Positions 22,082-32,319 of a DNA stretch of 64,000 nt are shown piece after piece. Origin of the DNA: Gonatopus flavifemur (lineage: Eukaryota > Arthropoda > Insecta > Hymenoptera > Dryinidae); NCBI GenBank assembly GCA_018340375.1, contig JAFFJZ010000048.1, forward strand, positions 930,001 to 994,000, read 5' to 3'. The notes under the pieces are model-generated. The model searched no databases. It was not told where the DNA came from and saw only the letters and a list, made by a program, of their open reading frames with translations. Both the position numbers and the translations under genes were made by a program. Each line of letters opens with the position of its first letter. Within the stretch, counting starts at the first letter, position 1.

Positions 22082-22239
22082 ATGTTAGTATCAACAATGA
22101 ACAGAAAAAAGCAAAATTTGGATTGCGTTGTACTGAAGTCGTTCCAGACCAGCTTATACAAATATTTGGCACCTCAATATTTTCATACTCCAATGTCATT
22201 GAATTTATGCACATCTCCTTCGATAAGTTACATCGTTGA
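22082..22239 (+). CDS. Host exon B3 duplicate (right arm)
   Basis: Matches 17622-17779 and ends at the TGA at 22237-22239. The similarity between arms continues about 58 bp beyond the stop and ends near 22297. Confidence 0.45.
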
Positions 22240-22440
22240 CTTCGAAAGAACAAAACGAATCACTCATTTCTTCGTCCGTGAGGACTGACTACAATCACAT
22301 ATTTCTCATCGTCTTTAGGTAACGCCATGTTGAGTAGAACAAAACCAAAAACAATGGGCGAACCCATTTATCAGGAACAATTCGCTTTGAGTTTCAGTTC
22401 AAAATCAGTTTCAATTTGAGTTGAACAGAGATTAATGTAA

Positions 22441-22549
22441 CCCAGACAGCACAACGTGCCACTGGAACGTTTCTGGAAGGCTTATAGAAAGTAGGAGAGG
22501 TTTTCAGAACGTTCAGAAAACCTCCCAGGGACACATTGTGCTGTTAGGG
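22441..22549. mobile_element. CCC-type MITE, AA duplication, with a related empty site
   Basis: It starts CCCAGACAGCACAA and ends with the complement of CCCTAACAGCACAATG, flanked by AA on both sides. The related element at 42150-42417 lacks this 109-bp insert. There, AATGTGTAAGCTGTATTC runs straight through the equivalent position, confirming both ends. Confidence 0.9.
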
Positions 22550-22679
22550 AAGCTGTATTCTTGTTGGAGTTTTAGAAGGTTTTCCAGTGGCTGACTTCAG
22601 TCAATCGAGTCTTCTTTTAGTTGCATCTTGAATTCAGCTCATATTCCAACTGAAATTAAGTTTTTCTTTTTACCGTGTT

Positions 22680-23243
22680 GAGAATATCAGAGTGAAAATT
22701 GGCGGCGAAAAGTTGCCTTCGTAAATAGGAGACACTTCGCCGTCATTTGATGGGTTTTCCCTCACCTTTCAAAGAATTCAAATTCTGAAACGATCAAAGA
22801 TCTATCTGATCACAACTGAAGGATAAGAGATCATGAAATCAGAGACTCCTTTCCAAACTATCGATAGGTGAGGGAATATTCAGAATTTTCATGCCAGAGT
22901 GAAAAATTCAAGTACGATAATTGTAAATCATTAATCATGACCTTGTGAAAGAATCACGATTGAATGAGCATTTAATTGTCACTCCATTAGATAGTATGCA
23001 TCCCCAATTGATAATTAACATAATTATCAAAAGCTCAACCATCAGTGAAATTTGCTGAAGCATTGGAGAAATTTTGTGGAATTCTGTTCCAATGGAACAA
23101 AGAAGATTTCTTTCCGTTGTACACACGGAGAAATTCTAAAACAGGTCGTCAATGTCCTCAGATATGAAATTTGTTCCTCAAAACATGGAAAAGACGATGA
23201 GAATTTTAGGTGTTCATGGAAATGGACAAGGAAAACTTGCCTA
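22680..23243. other. No gene; partial F1 at 23180-23240
   Basis: Apart from an F1 fragment ending GGAAAACTTGCCTA, I see nothing recognisable here. Confidence 0.5.
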
Positions 23244-24842
23244 CCCACATAGCACTAAATGTCCCAGAAATGTTCCCAGAATATTACGAATGTCTCATTT
23301 GAAACATTCTAGTTGAAATGTTTCCAGACGATTGCATAAATATTACGTGTACAATGTTTCATGGTGAATATTCTGACAATCTTCTCATTGAAATATCGCA
23401 TATACCACATTTCGAAATGTTCTCACAATGTTATGATCAAAACATTCTGTGAATAAAGCAATTCTGAAATTTTTCAAAGTCTGGGTTCGGGATAGTTAGA
23501 AAGTTGAAGAAACATTATTTTGTTATTCATGCTAATCGATTCGAATTTAATTAGCAGTGTGAATATTTGTCCATTACAAAGATGTTTTCCTCGGATGGAA
23601 TTCTTCTTTCAAAAAGAAATGAATAGAGTTTGTAAGAGATGATTTTTTTATTTCAAACGCTCACTGACAACAAATATTTGTTATTGTTAATGAAGAATTT
23701 TGATCCACAAATTTTTTTCATCAATGCAGATGCTTATCTTGCAGTTGAAGAAAAATTGTTTGCCTGGAAACAAATCTCACCTTTTACTGGTAATCACATT
23801 ATTTTATTCCCCTGGAAAATTTGATTTATTAAGTTGAAAAAAAATATAATCGATGGAGAAAATCCCTATGCAGCCCAACTATTCGAAAAGGTCTTCTTAA
23901 GGTGATACTAGCGGCGTGTGGCAACAGCCAAATCGTTTATGACAAACTACAGTCAAACGCTTCATTTCAATCAAAATATCGCTCTGTACAGCACTGGTAC
24001 CTGAATCAGAGGAGTGTGAAATTCATTCTGGAACTTGGTGAAATTTGCAAGTGGACTTTTCAGAAACAGTATCTCTCAAGTGGTATTCATTTCACGTTTC
24101 AGAAGATTCTGAATCGATTAGTTTAACAACAAACATTAGTTTATCCCATGGCAACATTAGTTTATCCCATGGCAACAAATTTTCGAAGTTTTTCCATCGA
24201 TCTTACACAGCACTTTGTAACATTTCAAAGTCGAGATCGAAGAAAACCTCTCTCCCACAACCTACTCATTTTTTGTGTCAGAAGATTCTGAATCGATAGG
24301 TCTGTATTTCACGGAAACGAATTCTTCAAACTCCCATCACGATGATTACAATGAATGGCACTTTGAGAGGGGTGTGTCGTCATCTCGAAGATTCGCTGAT
24401 GTGATAGAAGCCTTAACTCTCACTCGCAGAACCCGGGTTCAATCCCCACTAGGAAAACTTTCTAATAATCGACTTCGAAGCAGGTTTCCTTCCACTCAAA
24501 GTGATCCTGGCCAAGCTCGTTCAACATTTGTAGGAATAAACTCTGAAGAAATTTTTTTTCAACCCAAAGTGATATTTTGTGAGCTTTTTAATATATGTGA
24601 TGGTTACATTCTTTCCGTACAGAATACCGCTGAAATGATCACAAAAATATTTCAGAATGTCTCCAAAATGTTTCCTCAATGATTCCAGCAATGTTTCAGA
24701 ATATCTCCAGAATTTTACAAAGATGGTGACATGAGACATTCTGCAGACATTCTGACAATCTTCTTGAGGCATTTTCCAGAATATCACACATTCCAAATGT
24801 AGAATTCTGACAATATTGTTGGGACATCCGGTGCTATGTGGG
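23244..24842. mobile_element. CCC-type element, 1.6 kb, TA duplication
   Basis: It begins CCCACATAGCACTAAATGTC and ends with the complement of CCCACATAGCACCGGATGTC, flanked by TA on both sides. Subterminal arms contain AATGTTCC/GGAACATT-like words in both orientations. The interior has no convincing protein but contains a tRNA-like module at 24386-24453. Confidence 0.8.
24386..24453 (+). other. tRNA-like module (SINE head or pseudo-tRNA)
   Basis: A box-A-like TTCGCTGATGTGATAGAAG is followed after about 30 bp by a box-B-like GGGTTCAATCCCCACT. A related copy lies at 60414-60482. Neither folds into a full cloverleaf by eye, because acceptor pairing is missing. I call it a tRNA-derived promoter module, not a functional tRNA gene. 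Confidence 0.5.
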
Positions 24843-24932
24843 TAAGGGTCAACGTATTAGAGAACTTTCTGTTAGCATTTAGAGAACACGATGAATGTTT
24901 GAAATGTTGGAGGGAAAAATGTTCGCTGGGAA

Positions 24933-25062
24933 CCTGTATAAAAGTTTTCCCTGTCCATTTTCATAAACTTGCGAAATTTCCATATTATTTGCCATGTTTT
25001 GAGGAAATAATAGGGAAAAGAACAAGAAAATTTGGCTAGAACGAGGAAAACTTTCCTAAGGG
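24933..25062. mobile_element. F1 hairpin MITE
   Basis: An F1 copy from CCTGTATAAAAGTTTTCC to CTTTCCTAAGGG. Another F1 right-end fragment (GAGGAAAACTTTCCCAAGG) follows immediately. Confidence 0.8.
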
Positions 25063-25581
25063 TGCAAGAACGAGGAAAACTTTCCCAAGGTTTGAGTCAA
25101 AATTCGTTGAGTAAATCAGTGAATGAACAGACACCTGTTAAACAACACTGTCCGCAAAACGTATTAAACGAATAATTTAAAGCTAATTCAACTTATTGAA
25201 ACGTCAGTAAGACGAGATAAAACATATCAATATTTTTTATACAATAAATTATCACTTAAGAGTTTCATAACGTGCTGTTCATTCAATTTTTCAAGCTGCT
25301 CGTTCACTGATGGATCGGCAACATTTACGTATTTTCATCAATAACCTGAAGGGGTTTTTCCTCGTCCTTGCAACATTTCCTTCTTCTTGTTTCTATTTTT
25401 TCCTCGAAACATGGACGAAATCATGAAAAGGAGGGCCGATTCTTGCTCCTCGTGTGGGTAGTAAATTCAGCATCGATTGTTATGTTTTCAAGTGTGCTGA
25501 ATTGGATGGTGAGCGGGAGAACCTCAAAAAATGATAGGATTTTCCCGAAAATATAACATGAAAGTAAATATTTTACCCCAC
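25063..25581. other. No gene recognised; F1-like fragment
   Basis: F1-like remnants occur at about 25355-25420. Otherwise nothing is supported. Confidence 0.45.
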
Positions 25582-25710
25582 CCCGTAGAAAAGTTTTCCT
25601 TTCTCATTTCTACAAACTTGCAAAATTTCCATATTTTCCTTCATGTTTCATGGGAAAAGTAGGGGAAAGAGCAGGGAGATTTCGCACGCACGAAGAAAAC
25701 TTCCCTGAGT
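25582..25710. mobile_element. F1 hairpin MITE
   Basis: It starts CCCGTAGAAAAGTTTTCC and ends in a mutated right end near CTTCCCTGAG. Its arms pair as in other copies. Confidence 0.8.
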
Positions 25711-25756
25711 GACAGTACCCCGACTTCATATGGCACCACACGCGTGAGCCCCCTTA

Positions 25757-25939
25757 CACTGTAAAAAGTCTGTCTGAAAGTGGCTGCATCTTAATTGAAA
25801 ACTTGATTGGAATTCAGTCTTTTCCATTGTGTCGGTATTTGTTTTGGATGCTTACTTTCAGCTGAAATAAGACTAGTTTTGGCTGCATCTTAAAATAAGC
25901 CGATATCAACGTTGGAAGTAAGTTTCACTTTTTACTGTG
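25757..25939. mobile_element. CACNG-type MITE, complete, TA duplication
   Basis: 183 bp from CACTGTAAAAAGTCTGTC to CACTTTTTACTGTG with TA on both sides. It contains GTGGCTGCATCTTA, GTGTCGG and TAAGCCGATAT, shared with 14475-14638. A diverged copy in the opposite orientation lies at 55421-55600. Confidence 0.9.
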
Positions 25940-26211
25940 TAGGAATTAAATTTGCATTTTCAATTTGATATCGTTTCAAACGAATTTTGGGGGGTAATAC
26001 TATCTTGTGTGATCAACAGTTGCTTTCTCAAATTTATTATGGAAAGACCGAACACTTCATTCAGTTTACGTTCTTTGTAATAAATCTTTGAAAGTACATA
26101 ACAATATTTTTCTTTGTCATTTAGAAATAAAATGGAGGCGTGAACTTTTGTCGGAATGAAGAACGGTTTTCTTACATACCGCACGCTGAGGCCTGCGATT
26201 TTCAATTGATA

Positions 26212-27175
26212 CCCTTAGGAAAGTTTTCCTCAACCTTGCCGAATTACCACATTGTTTTGCCTATTTTTTCCTCAAAATATAGAAAACACTGTGAAAATTT
26301 GGCAAGTTTGTGGAAATGGACAAGGAAAACTTTTCTAGGGGTCGACTTGGAATTTCAACTTTAGCTGGAAAATAACATTTTTCTATGAACGCCCATAAAA
26401 CTTTTTTCCAAATATTAATTTGAATGAATTTGGCTTCAATTGAAAAACGAGGACAACCCACAGAAAAGTTTTCCCTGCTCATTTCCATAAAGTTGCAAAA
26501 TTCCCAAATTATTTTCCACGTTTTGAAGGAAGAGTAGGGAAGAGAATAGGGAAATGTTGCATGGGCGAGGAGGACTTCCCTAAGGGAAGTTCGGTCGGGA
26601 GAAAGGCCGTCAAGAATCGAGTGCGACATTGGTAAATTTTCATCAATTAAAAACTTCTACGGGCGTTCACCAGAAATGTTATTTTTCACCTACCTGTAGG
26701 AAAGTTTTTCCTGTTCGTTTCCAAAAAATTCCCGTAGAAAATTCCTCCCTACTCATTTCCATAAACTTGCCAATGTTGCCTTTTTTCATGTTTCGAGGAA
26801 CAAATGGGGAAAAGGAGAAGGAAATTTGGCATGAAAGAGGAAAACTTTCCTACTGGCTTGCAGAATTCCCATGTCCTTTTTCATCTTTTGAGGAAAAATG
26901 GGGAAAATGGGATTTCAAGACGATTAGTTGTAAATTATAAGTCAGCGGTAAGGTAAGAAAAGAAACTGTTTTTTATTCTAATGATAGTTGCGCTACTATT
27001 GCGTGTCTGAATCCCAACGGGGAGTTTTCCTCGTCCTTACCAAATTTCCTTCCCTCAGGAAAGTTTTCCTCGTTCCTTGTTCTTTTGCCTATTTTTTCCT
27101 TGAAACATGGGGGGGGGGGGAATATGAAGGAGTTTGTAAATTCGTGGCGATGATCAGGGAAAACTTTTCGATGGG
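26212..27175. repeat. Cluster of F1 copies
   Basis: F1 copies at 26212-26340, 26457-26586 (AA on both sides), about 26693-26855 (compound, with a second CCCGTAGAAAATTCC start at about 26730) and 27052-27175, plus fragments at 26650-26663 and 27017-27050. A pure run of ten G lies at about 27111-27120. All open frames here are F1 translations. Confidence 0.85.
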
Positions 27176-27925
27176 ATGACATCAAAAAAATTAAGGCGTG
27201 TTTCTGGTTTAGATTTTCAGAAAAAAAGTGTTTTTCAAACATCTTTTTCCGATAGGACAAATTGAGATATCGTTTTGAAAATTGTTAGGTATGTTCATGA
27301 AACATCAAATATTACGGGAAATTTTTTTCAGATCAAAAAACAATTTTTCTTGTTATACTAATTTAAACAAAAAACACCAAAAAATGACGGTGCGAGTGAT
27401 TTGAGGCTCCCGGATGATCTAAAGAAAAATGGCAAATCATCCTTTGTTGAAATGCCTATCGAATGAACTAGGAGATTTTTCTTCATCAAAAAATAACAAA
27501 ATGGCTGCGATTTTTCGATAAAATCAATTTTTGAAAGTGCAAAATCGGATGTAAATCGGACAATTTTTGACCAAACAAAAAGACCCTAGTCTACGCGGTA
27601 ACCACCTAAACAAGGAATGATTTTCTATTCTTTTGGTTTTTTTTCAGATCATCCGATCGTGCCAAATCACTCCGACCGTCATTTTTTAGTGTTTTTCGTT
27701 GTTTAACCTATTAAGTCCTGAAATGGCACATTTTTTCAAGTCTTTTCAACATGCATAAGTTCAACGGAAACTGTCTCAGGAGAATTTTAGGCTGGTCAAT
27801 ATCAATGTGAAATTCAATGATCTTTCCGAATCTGGTATGTGTTTTGGATAAACGTTCGATTTGGCCAAGTTATGGTTGCTGTTTCATTGAAATCTCGTGT
27901 TTTCTTGAATATTTTTTCCAAAAAA
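27176..27925. repeat. Dispersed repeat, inverted partner at 15130-15990
   Basis: The reverse complement of the repeat at 15130-15990, including the adjacent F1-like end. No coding sequence is supported. Confidence 0.75.
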
Positions 27926-27935
27926 TCAAACTTCC

Positions 27936-28263
27936 ATTGTACATTGTTTGCGAATATGCTGAGTTCTTTTACCACATTGCTGAAAGTTTTTACAGTTTTT
28001 TTTTCGGAACTAATTTTATTGTTAATGAGAGTAGTGATACACTACCATGTGAGTAGTGATCGAAGGGTCTACTTGTCTGAAGGGAAATTACTGCAATTTC
28101 TGAAGCAGCTTCTTCTGTCCCCATTTTCTGGTCTGCAATTCACCTCCAGAAAAGTAGACCCCGCGATCACCACTCACACGAAACAATAAAATTAGTTTCG
28201 AAAAAAAACTAAAAACTTTCAGCAATCTGGTAAAAGAACTCAGCATATTTGCAAACAATGTAA
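27936..28263. repeat. Hairpin overlapping host exon C
   Basis: A long imperfect inverted repeat. AATATGCTGAGTTCTTTTAC at the left faces GTAAAAGAACTCAGCATATT at the right, continuing through a CTGAAAGTTTTTA block and then TAGTGATCGAAGGGTCTACT/AAGTAGACCCCGCGATCACT, with a loop of about 60-70 bp. The right arm contains the 3' half of candidate exon C and following intron, so the hairpin is an inverted copy of that exon. Confidence 0.8.
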
Positions 28264-28321
28264 TATTCTGTATTGCATCTCCTGGCTTCACCTCTTCGCA
28301 TAACAAATAATTTCCATTTAC
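28217..28321 (-). CDS. Candidate host exon C: 35 codons
   Basis: A minus-strand exon from a strong acceptor (CTGAATGTTTTCAG, exon from 28321) to a weak donor (AAA then GTTTTT, exon to 28217). It is exactly 35 codons, phase 0/0: VNGNYLLCEEVKPGD, then an NIT sequon, then LFANMLSSFTRLLK. Phase and strand fit splicing to exon B1 at 18128. Alternatively, an ATG just upstream (MFVCILFFSISECFQ) would give a signal-peptide-like start continuing into this frame without a splice. The donor is poor, so the 3' boundary is uncertain. Confidence 0.4.
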
Positions 28322-28670
28322 CTGAAAACATTCAGAAATTGAAAAAAACAGAATGCACACAAACATCCCAAAAAGACACAATGATATGTTTCAAAATTCT
28401 AAAAGATATCTTCCAAAAGTACAAGAACTCTTGAAGAATTTTCCAAAAGATATTTTTTCGTATTCGAAAAGATGTCTTATGCAACGTTAATAGATTTCTA
28501 AAAGATCTACTGGAGCCTTCTCACAGATATCTTGGAGAAGAAATTAAGGAAACCGAGCCAATCTGCGGGTGATTTGCGCGTCAACTGAAAGTGAACTGCT
28601 TATTTATGTCTATGAAAAATGATCAAGTTTACGTGCAAATTTTTTGCTTCTTATATAGACTGAATATATA
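28322..28670. repeat. AAGATATCTT-type degenerate repeat region
   Basis: From about 28390 to 28550 the words AAAAGATATCTT, AAAAGATGTCTT and AAAAGATCTA recur at irregular spacing. The same word family occurs at 45630-45800 and 51755-51930. No gene is supported. Confidence 0.55.
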
Positions 28671-28916
28671 CACCGAAAACACAGTTTGTTCCAGCCAAAC
28701 AAAATTTTGATTGGAATAAACGCGGAGAAATTTTCTGGTTGGCTGAAATAAAATTTGTTCAGGACAAACAAAATTCATTTGTCGGTAAGAAGCTATTGAT
28801 TATTGTTAATCAAATTTTGTTAATCCCAAGCAAATATTATTTCAGCCAACCAAAAAGTTTCTATGCGTTTATTTCAATCAAAATTTTATTTGGCTGGAAC
28901 AAATGTTTTCTCAGTG
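28671..28916. mobile_element. CACNG-type hairpin MITE
   Basis: It starts CACCGAAAACACAGTTTGTT and ends with the complement of CACTGAGAAAACATTTGTTC. The arms pair through TCCAGCCAAACAAAATTTTG. Flanks are TA on the left and CA on the right, so the duplication is imperfect or mutated. Confidence 0.8.
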
Positions 28917-30111
28917 CACTACTCTGGTGAAATAATCTAAACATTCAATTCTTTATGGGAAATAATGCTGACGGTATAAAGTTCACTTGATTATTGACGT
29001 TTGCATTTTTTACCAGTTATTCAGAAATCAAGTAATTTATAATCAATTATAACATATCACGTGCAAATATTGCGCACAAGTCGCAGGATATCTAGTGTCA
29101 TGATTTATCATTAATATGACGTGATCATGATCAATATAGGAGCGTAAGTTCATCATCACATTGCATGATACATATGCTTGTTATTTGCACGCAAGGAACA
29201 GTTCAAAAATTTTTTACGTGCAAGATACCAGCAAATATCGCGCACAAGCTAGCTCGCAAATATGTAATGAAATTTGCGCGCATGAAATGTTATCTGGGTC
29301 AGATCTCTTTTTTTTCTAATGATGTCGCGCGCGACAGTCGCTAGCATGAGTCTCCGGCCTCAACTTACGCTTTTTTCGCGCTTCCACGCTTTATTTTTAC
29401 CAGTCCAGTTGTCCGAATTCTGCAGTTATTCAGAAACATGTTTCTAAATCATTTCCAGATGGTATAAAGAATGGTAGGCAATTAGTTCCAGGCTTTCTGA
29501 ATATTACATTTAGAAAATGTTTGTCAATTGAGTGAAAACCCGATGAGTACCCCTTCATATATCTCCGGATAACTGAATTGTTTAAGATGCGAGCGGAACG
29601 AGCATATCTCGGCTACGATTTGTTCAAAATGAGCGAAGCGAATTGTGAAAGGGGTTGGACTGTGGAGCAAAGCGAAGCAATCAGGGGACCGAGCCCTCGG
29701 ATTGAAGATTGACTCAACTGTGGATCTTCTCAACAGTAATTTCAATGATAATTCTCCTTAGTTTTCCACATTTCAATCCACCACAACGAATTCACCGTTC
29801 GATAAGGGTATCGTTGGACGGGGAAAGGGCAAGGAGAAGGGATCATACCTTCTTATTTATGAATCCGGCCCTTGGGATATTATTTTATCTACTCCAATGA
29901 TCAAATATCTCAAACCACAAACTTGATTTTTGGAATTTTGGCCAGAATTTTAGTATTCCGGTTGAAAAGTATCCCTTGTTCATTTCTATAAACTTGCGAA
30001 ATTTCCATGTTTCGAGAGAAAATAGGAAAGAGACCAAGGAAATTTTGCAAGAACGAGGAAAACTGTCCTCAGGAATGCACTATTACCGAAGTTCATTTTC
30101 CCGCCTTTCAA
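28917..30111. other. No gene; degenerate F1 at about 29957-30074
   Basis: ACGTGCAAAT/ATTTGCGCGC words recur in both orientations from about 29050 to 29290, suggesting an old hairpin element. The GC-rich short frames near 29524-29900 lack protein-like character. One degraded F1 copy lies near the end. Confidence 0.45.
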
Positions 30112-30406
30112 CACGGAGAAAATGTATCGACGAAAGATTACCCAAAGTTGAGTAAAACGAGGACATAGTGGCATTTCGGTGAGGTTTCAAAGCCAGTTGA
30201 CATCGTTTTACTCGACTACCTATGAACATTCAGTCAAATGTTTTCTCACAACACTCAACTAGTGAACATAATGAAAACATTTGAATAAATTTTCATCTGT
30301 AGTCGAGTAAAACGAAGTCAACCGGCTTTCAAACTTCACCGAAACACCACTATGTCCTCGTTTTACTCAACTTTAGGTAATCTTTCGTCAATAAATTTTC
30401 TCCGTG
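30112..30406. mobile_element. CACNG-type hairpin MITE, AA duplication
   Basis: It starts CACGGAGAAAATGTATCGAC and ends with the complement of CACGGAGAAAATTTATTGAC. AA lies on both sides. Arms of about 90 bp pair through AAGATTACC and GAGTAAAACGAGGACATAGT. Confidence 0.9.
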
Positions 30407-30869
30407 AATCTAAGACAGTGCACTCTCCGAATAGTGCCGCGGACTTCTCAAATATACGTCATGTTGCAAAATATTTAGAGCATGTTTTTCTATCTGGGTA
30501 ACATCCTGATGATTAGTTGTGTAAAAAATAGCGCCAGAAATATCGCTTCACCTTGTTCCACTACCCGAGAATAATCCCACGTAGAAATTCCGGTACTGAG
30601 CCGATGGTGACGAACGGATCGGTACTGCAAAGGTATGGGCCACCAACGGTTGTCTGCCGATTGCGGATTGGTACTTAATCAACTTTATTTTAAGTTCGTA
30701 TCGGTACGGGTTCGATATTTGAACCAACCGTTATTGACCACTTTTCCACCAATGTTGGATTAACAACGGCACAATTTTAATACGCAAGCGTTGGCCTCCA
30801 ACGTTGATTCGGCATCGAACCAATGTGAATAAATATCTCGTATACTGTGAGAGAAGACTTGATTGGCCA

Positions 30870-31091
30870 CACTGAAAAAAAGGCAGGTCACAGTTATCAA
30901 ATGATATTCTTGAATATGACCAATCAAATATTCGATAACATTAATTAAATATCAATAATATCTATTAAATATTCGATAATTATAAACATAATTTATAAAC
31001 ATTATGGAATATTCGATTAATTTTATCGAATATTTGATTGGTCATATTCAAAAATATCATTTGATAACTGTTACCAGCCTTTTTTTCAGTG
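30870..31091. mobile_element. Nested CACNG-type hairpin MITE, CA duplication
   Basis: It starts CACTGAAAAAAAGGCAGG and ends CCTTTTTTTCAGTG, with CA on both sides. The arms pair through GTTATCAAATGATATT and ATGACCAATCAAATATTCGA almost to the centre. Confidence 0.9.
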
Positions 31092-31197
31092 CACGTAGAA
31101 ATTGACAAATGGTCCAATACCGGCTTGATACAGGCTGCTAGTTTGCAACCGTTGGCGGTCATCCTATGATCCAATAGTAAATTTCACTCTAAATTTT

Positions 31198-31699
31198 CCC
31201 TGGTGAAAATGAAGCGTATACACAAAGCGAGAAGGAAACGTAAACGAAGCGAAAAACGTTTCAACTTCCTCTTTCTGGAGCGTATGATACCCGCTCGCTG
31301 GAAAGTCATAAAATCATACGTTCTGTATACGTTTCATAAACTTCCGATCCCGTTTCGCATACGCTTCACGTAACGTAATAGTAGGTTATATGAAGCGTAT
31401 GCGAGTCATACCTATTCTGACTTTAAATAACATCTTTCAGCACCTGAAGTCAACGACAATCCATGGCTCAGTGGATAAGACCCTACCATAGTGAAAGTCA
31501 CCGGTTCGATTCTCACCACAGGGTTCAATTTTTTTGTCTAGATTTCTTGAATTTTTCCCGCTTTCTTTGTTTCAATTCCCGTTTCACATACTCTTTGTAT
31601 CCTTTCCATTCAAGCTTCGTATACTTTCCATTAACGTTTCTGTTATCCTTCAGCATACGCTTCGTTTACTCTTTCTTCTCGCTCCCATTTTCACCAGGG
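31198..31699. mobile_element. Nested CCC-type foldback with a tRNA-like insert, TT duplication
   Basis: It starts CCCTGGTGAAAATGAAGCG and ends with the complement of CCCTGGTGAAAATGGGAGCG, with TT on both sides. The arms carry repeated AAGCGTATAC and GAAACGTAAACG words. A tRNA-like segment lies between them at about 31460-31530: box A TGGCTCAGTGGATAAG, box B GGTTCGATTCTCACCAC. Confidence 0.8.
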
Positions 31700-31993
31700 T
31701 TCCCTAGTGCAGAAATTTTGATAATGCATTCAAAACCTTCCAAAGTTACAATAGCGCAAATAACGGTTGAGTAACAGTCGTTGGTACTTGAATACCGATC
31801 AATACTTGTAGTATTAGTTCTCAATGTCGGAACTACACTGATTTCCAGTACTGAATTGATGTTAGTAACCGGTACCGGATCAGAGTTATTTGGCGTTATC
31901 ATTCCGTAGTCCGACCGACACCGGCCGCCAACGGTTGCACACTGGCAGCCTGTATTGACCCGGTACTGGACCATCCGTCAATTTCTACGTGGG

Positions 31994-32243
31994 ATGTAAG
32001 GACAGAGCTCCAAGTAGAAATTTAACCTCCAACAAATTGCTAACGCAACTTTTTGTAAATGTGTTTGTAGAGGCGGATGGACTTTGCTTCCGAATAGCCC
32101 TTTCAATCTCTTTTGTATCATGAATTTAAATAAATTGATTGAATTTAATTGATTAGTTGTGAGAGGATATCGTTGTGCAATGGAAGTATTTCCTTGTGAC
32201 CTTTGAATTCTCAGCAGCAGCAAGGATCAACCCACGGGAGAGT

Positions 32244-32288
<45 letters not shown>

Positions 32289-32319
32289 GAAGATGATGTA
32301 ACATGTTTCAAGTAAGCCA
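31994..32319. repeat. Unique sequence with a (GA)n run
   Basis: A nearly pure GA microsatellite lies at about 32236-32282. It explains the poly-serine/leucine frames on the minus strand. No gene is supported. Confidence 0.7.

Larger units (their letters stand above)
17566..22297. repeat. Inverted duplication, 1.83-kb arms, ~1.08-kb spacer
   Basis: 17566-19393 is repeated in inverted orientation at 20470-22297. Reading by eye I count about ten differences, so the arms are roughly 99% identical. Each arm holds host exons B1-B3, a CCC-type MITE, a CACNG-type end, a LINE-B 3' end and the 3' half of a mariner. The spacer (19394-20469) holds the 5' half of the mariner and a LINE-B RT fragment. Both junctions of the right arm lie inside the host CACNG element at 18589-22677. 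The duplication is therefore younger than the mariner insertion. Confidence 0.9.
18589..22677. mobile_element. CACNG-type element enclosing LINE-B, mariner and inverted copy
   Basis: The left end CACAGTAAAAAGTAAATCTT and the right end (complement of CACGGTAAAAAGAAAAAC) are terminal inverted repeats with TT outside each. A second member at 40414-42417 shares both ends and flanking interior: GATCGACTGATTTTCAGATG on the left; CGCCATGTTGAGTAGAACAA and TTGCATCTT on the right. Without the inserted right arm (20470-22297) this copy would be about 2.3 kb, close to its relative. No transposase of its own is visible. Confidence 0.75.
30576..31993. mobile_element. CCC-type element, 1.4 kb, AT duplication, two nested MITEs
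   Basis: It starts CCCACGTAGAAATTCC and ends with the complement of CCCACGTAGAAATTGACG, with AT on both sides. The interior has CGGTACTG and CCAGTACTG words in both orientations, linking it to the repeats at 32320-33650 and 58852-60928. Two further elements sit inside it, at 30870-31091 and 31198-31699. Confidence 0.85.

Noticed and set aside
15130..27925. A Polinton/Maverick-type giant element with ~800-bp inverted ends
   Set aside because: The enclosed 11 kb contains no DNA polymerase, integrase or capsid-like coding sequence, only host exons and other transposons.
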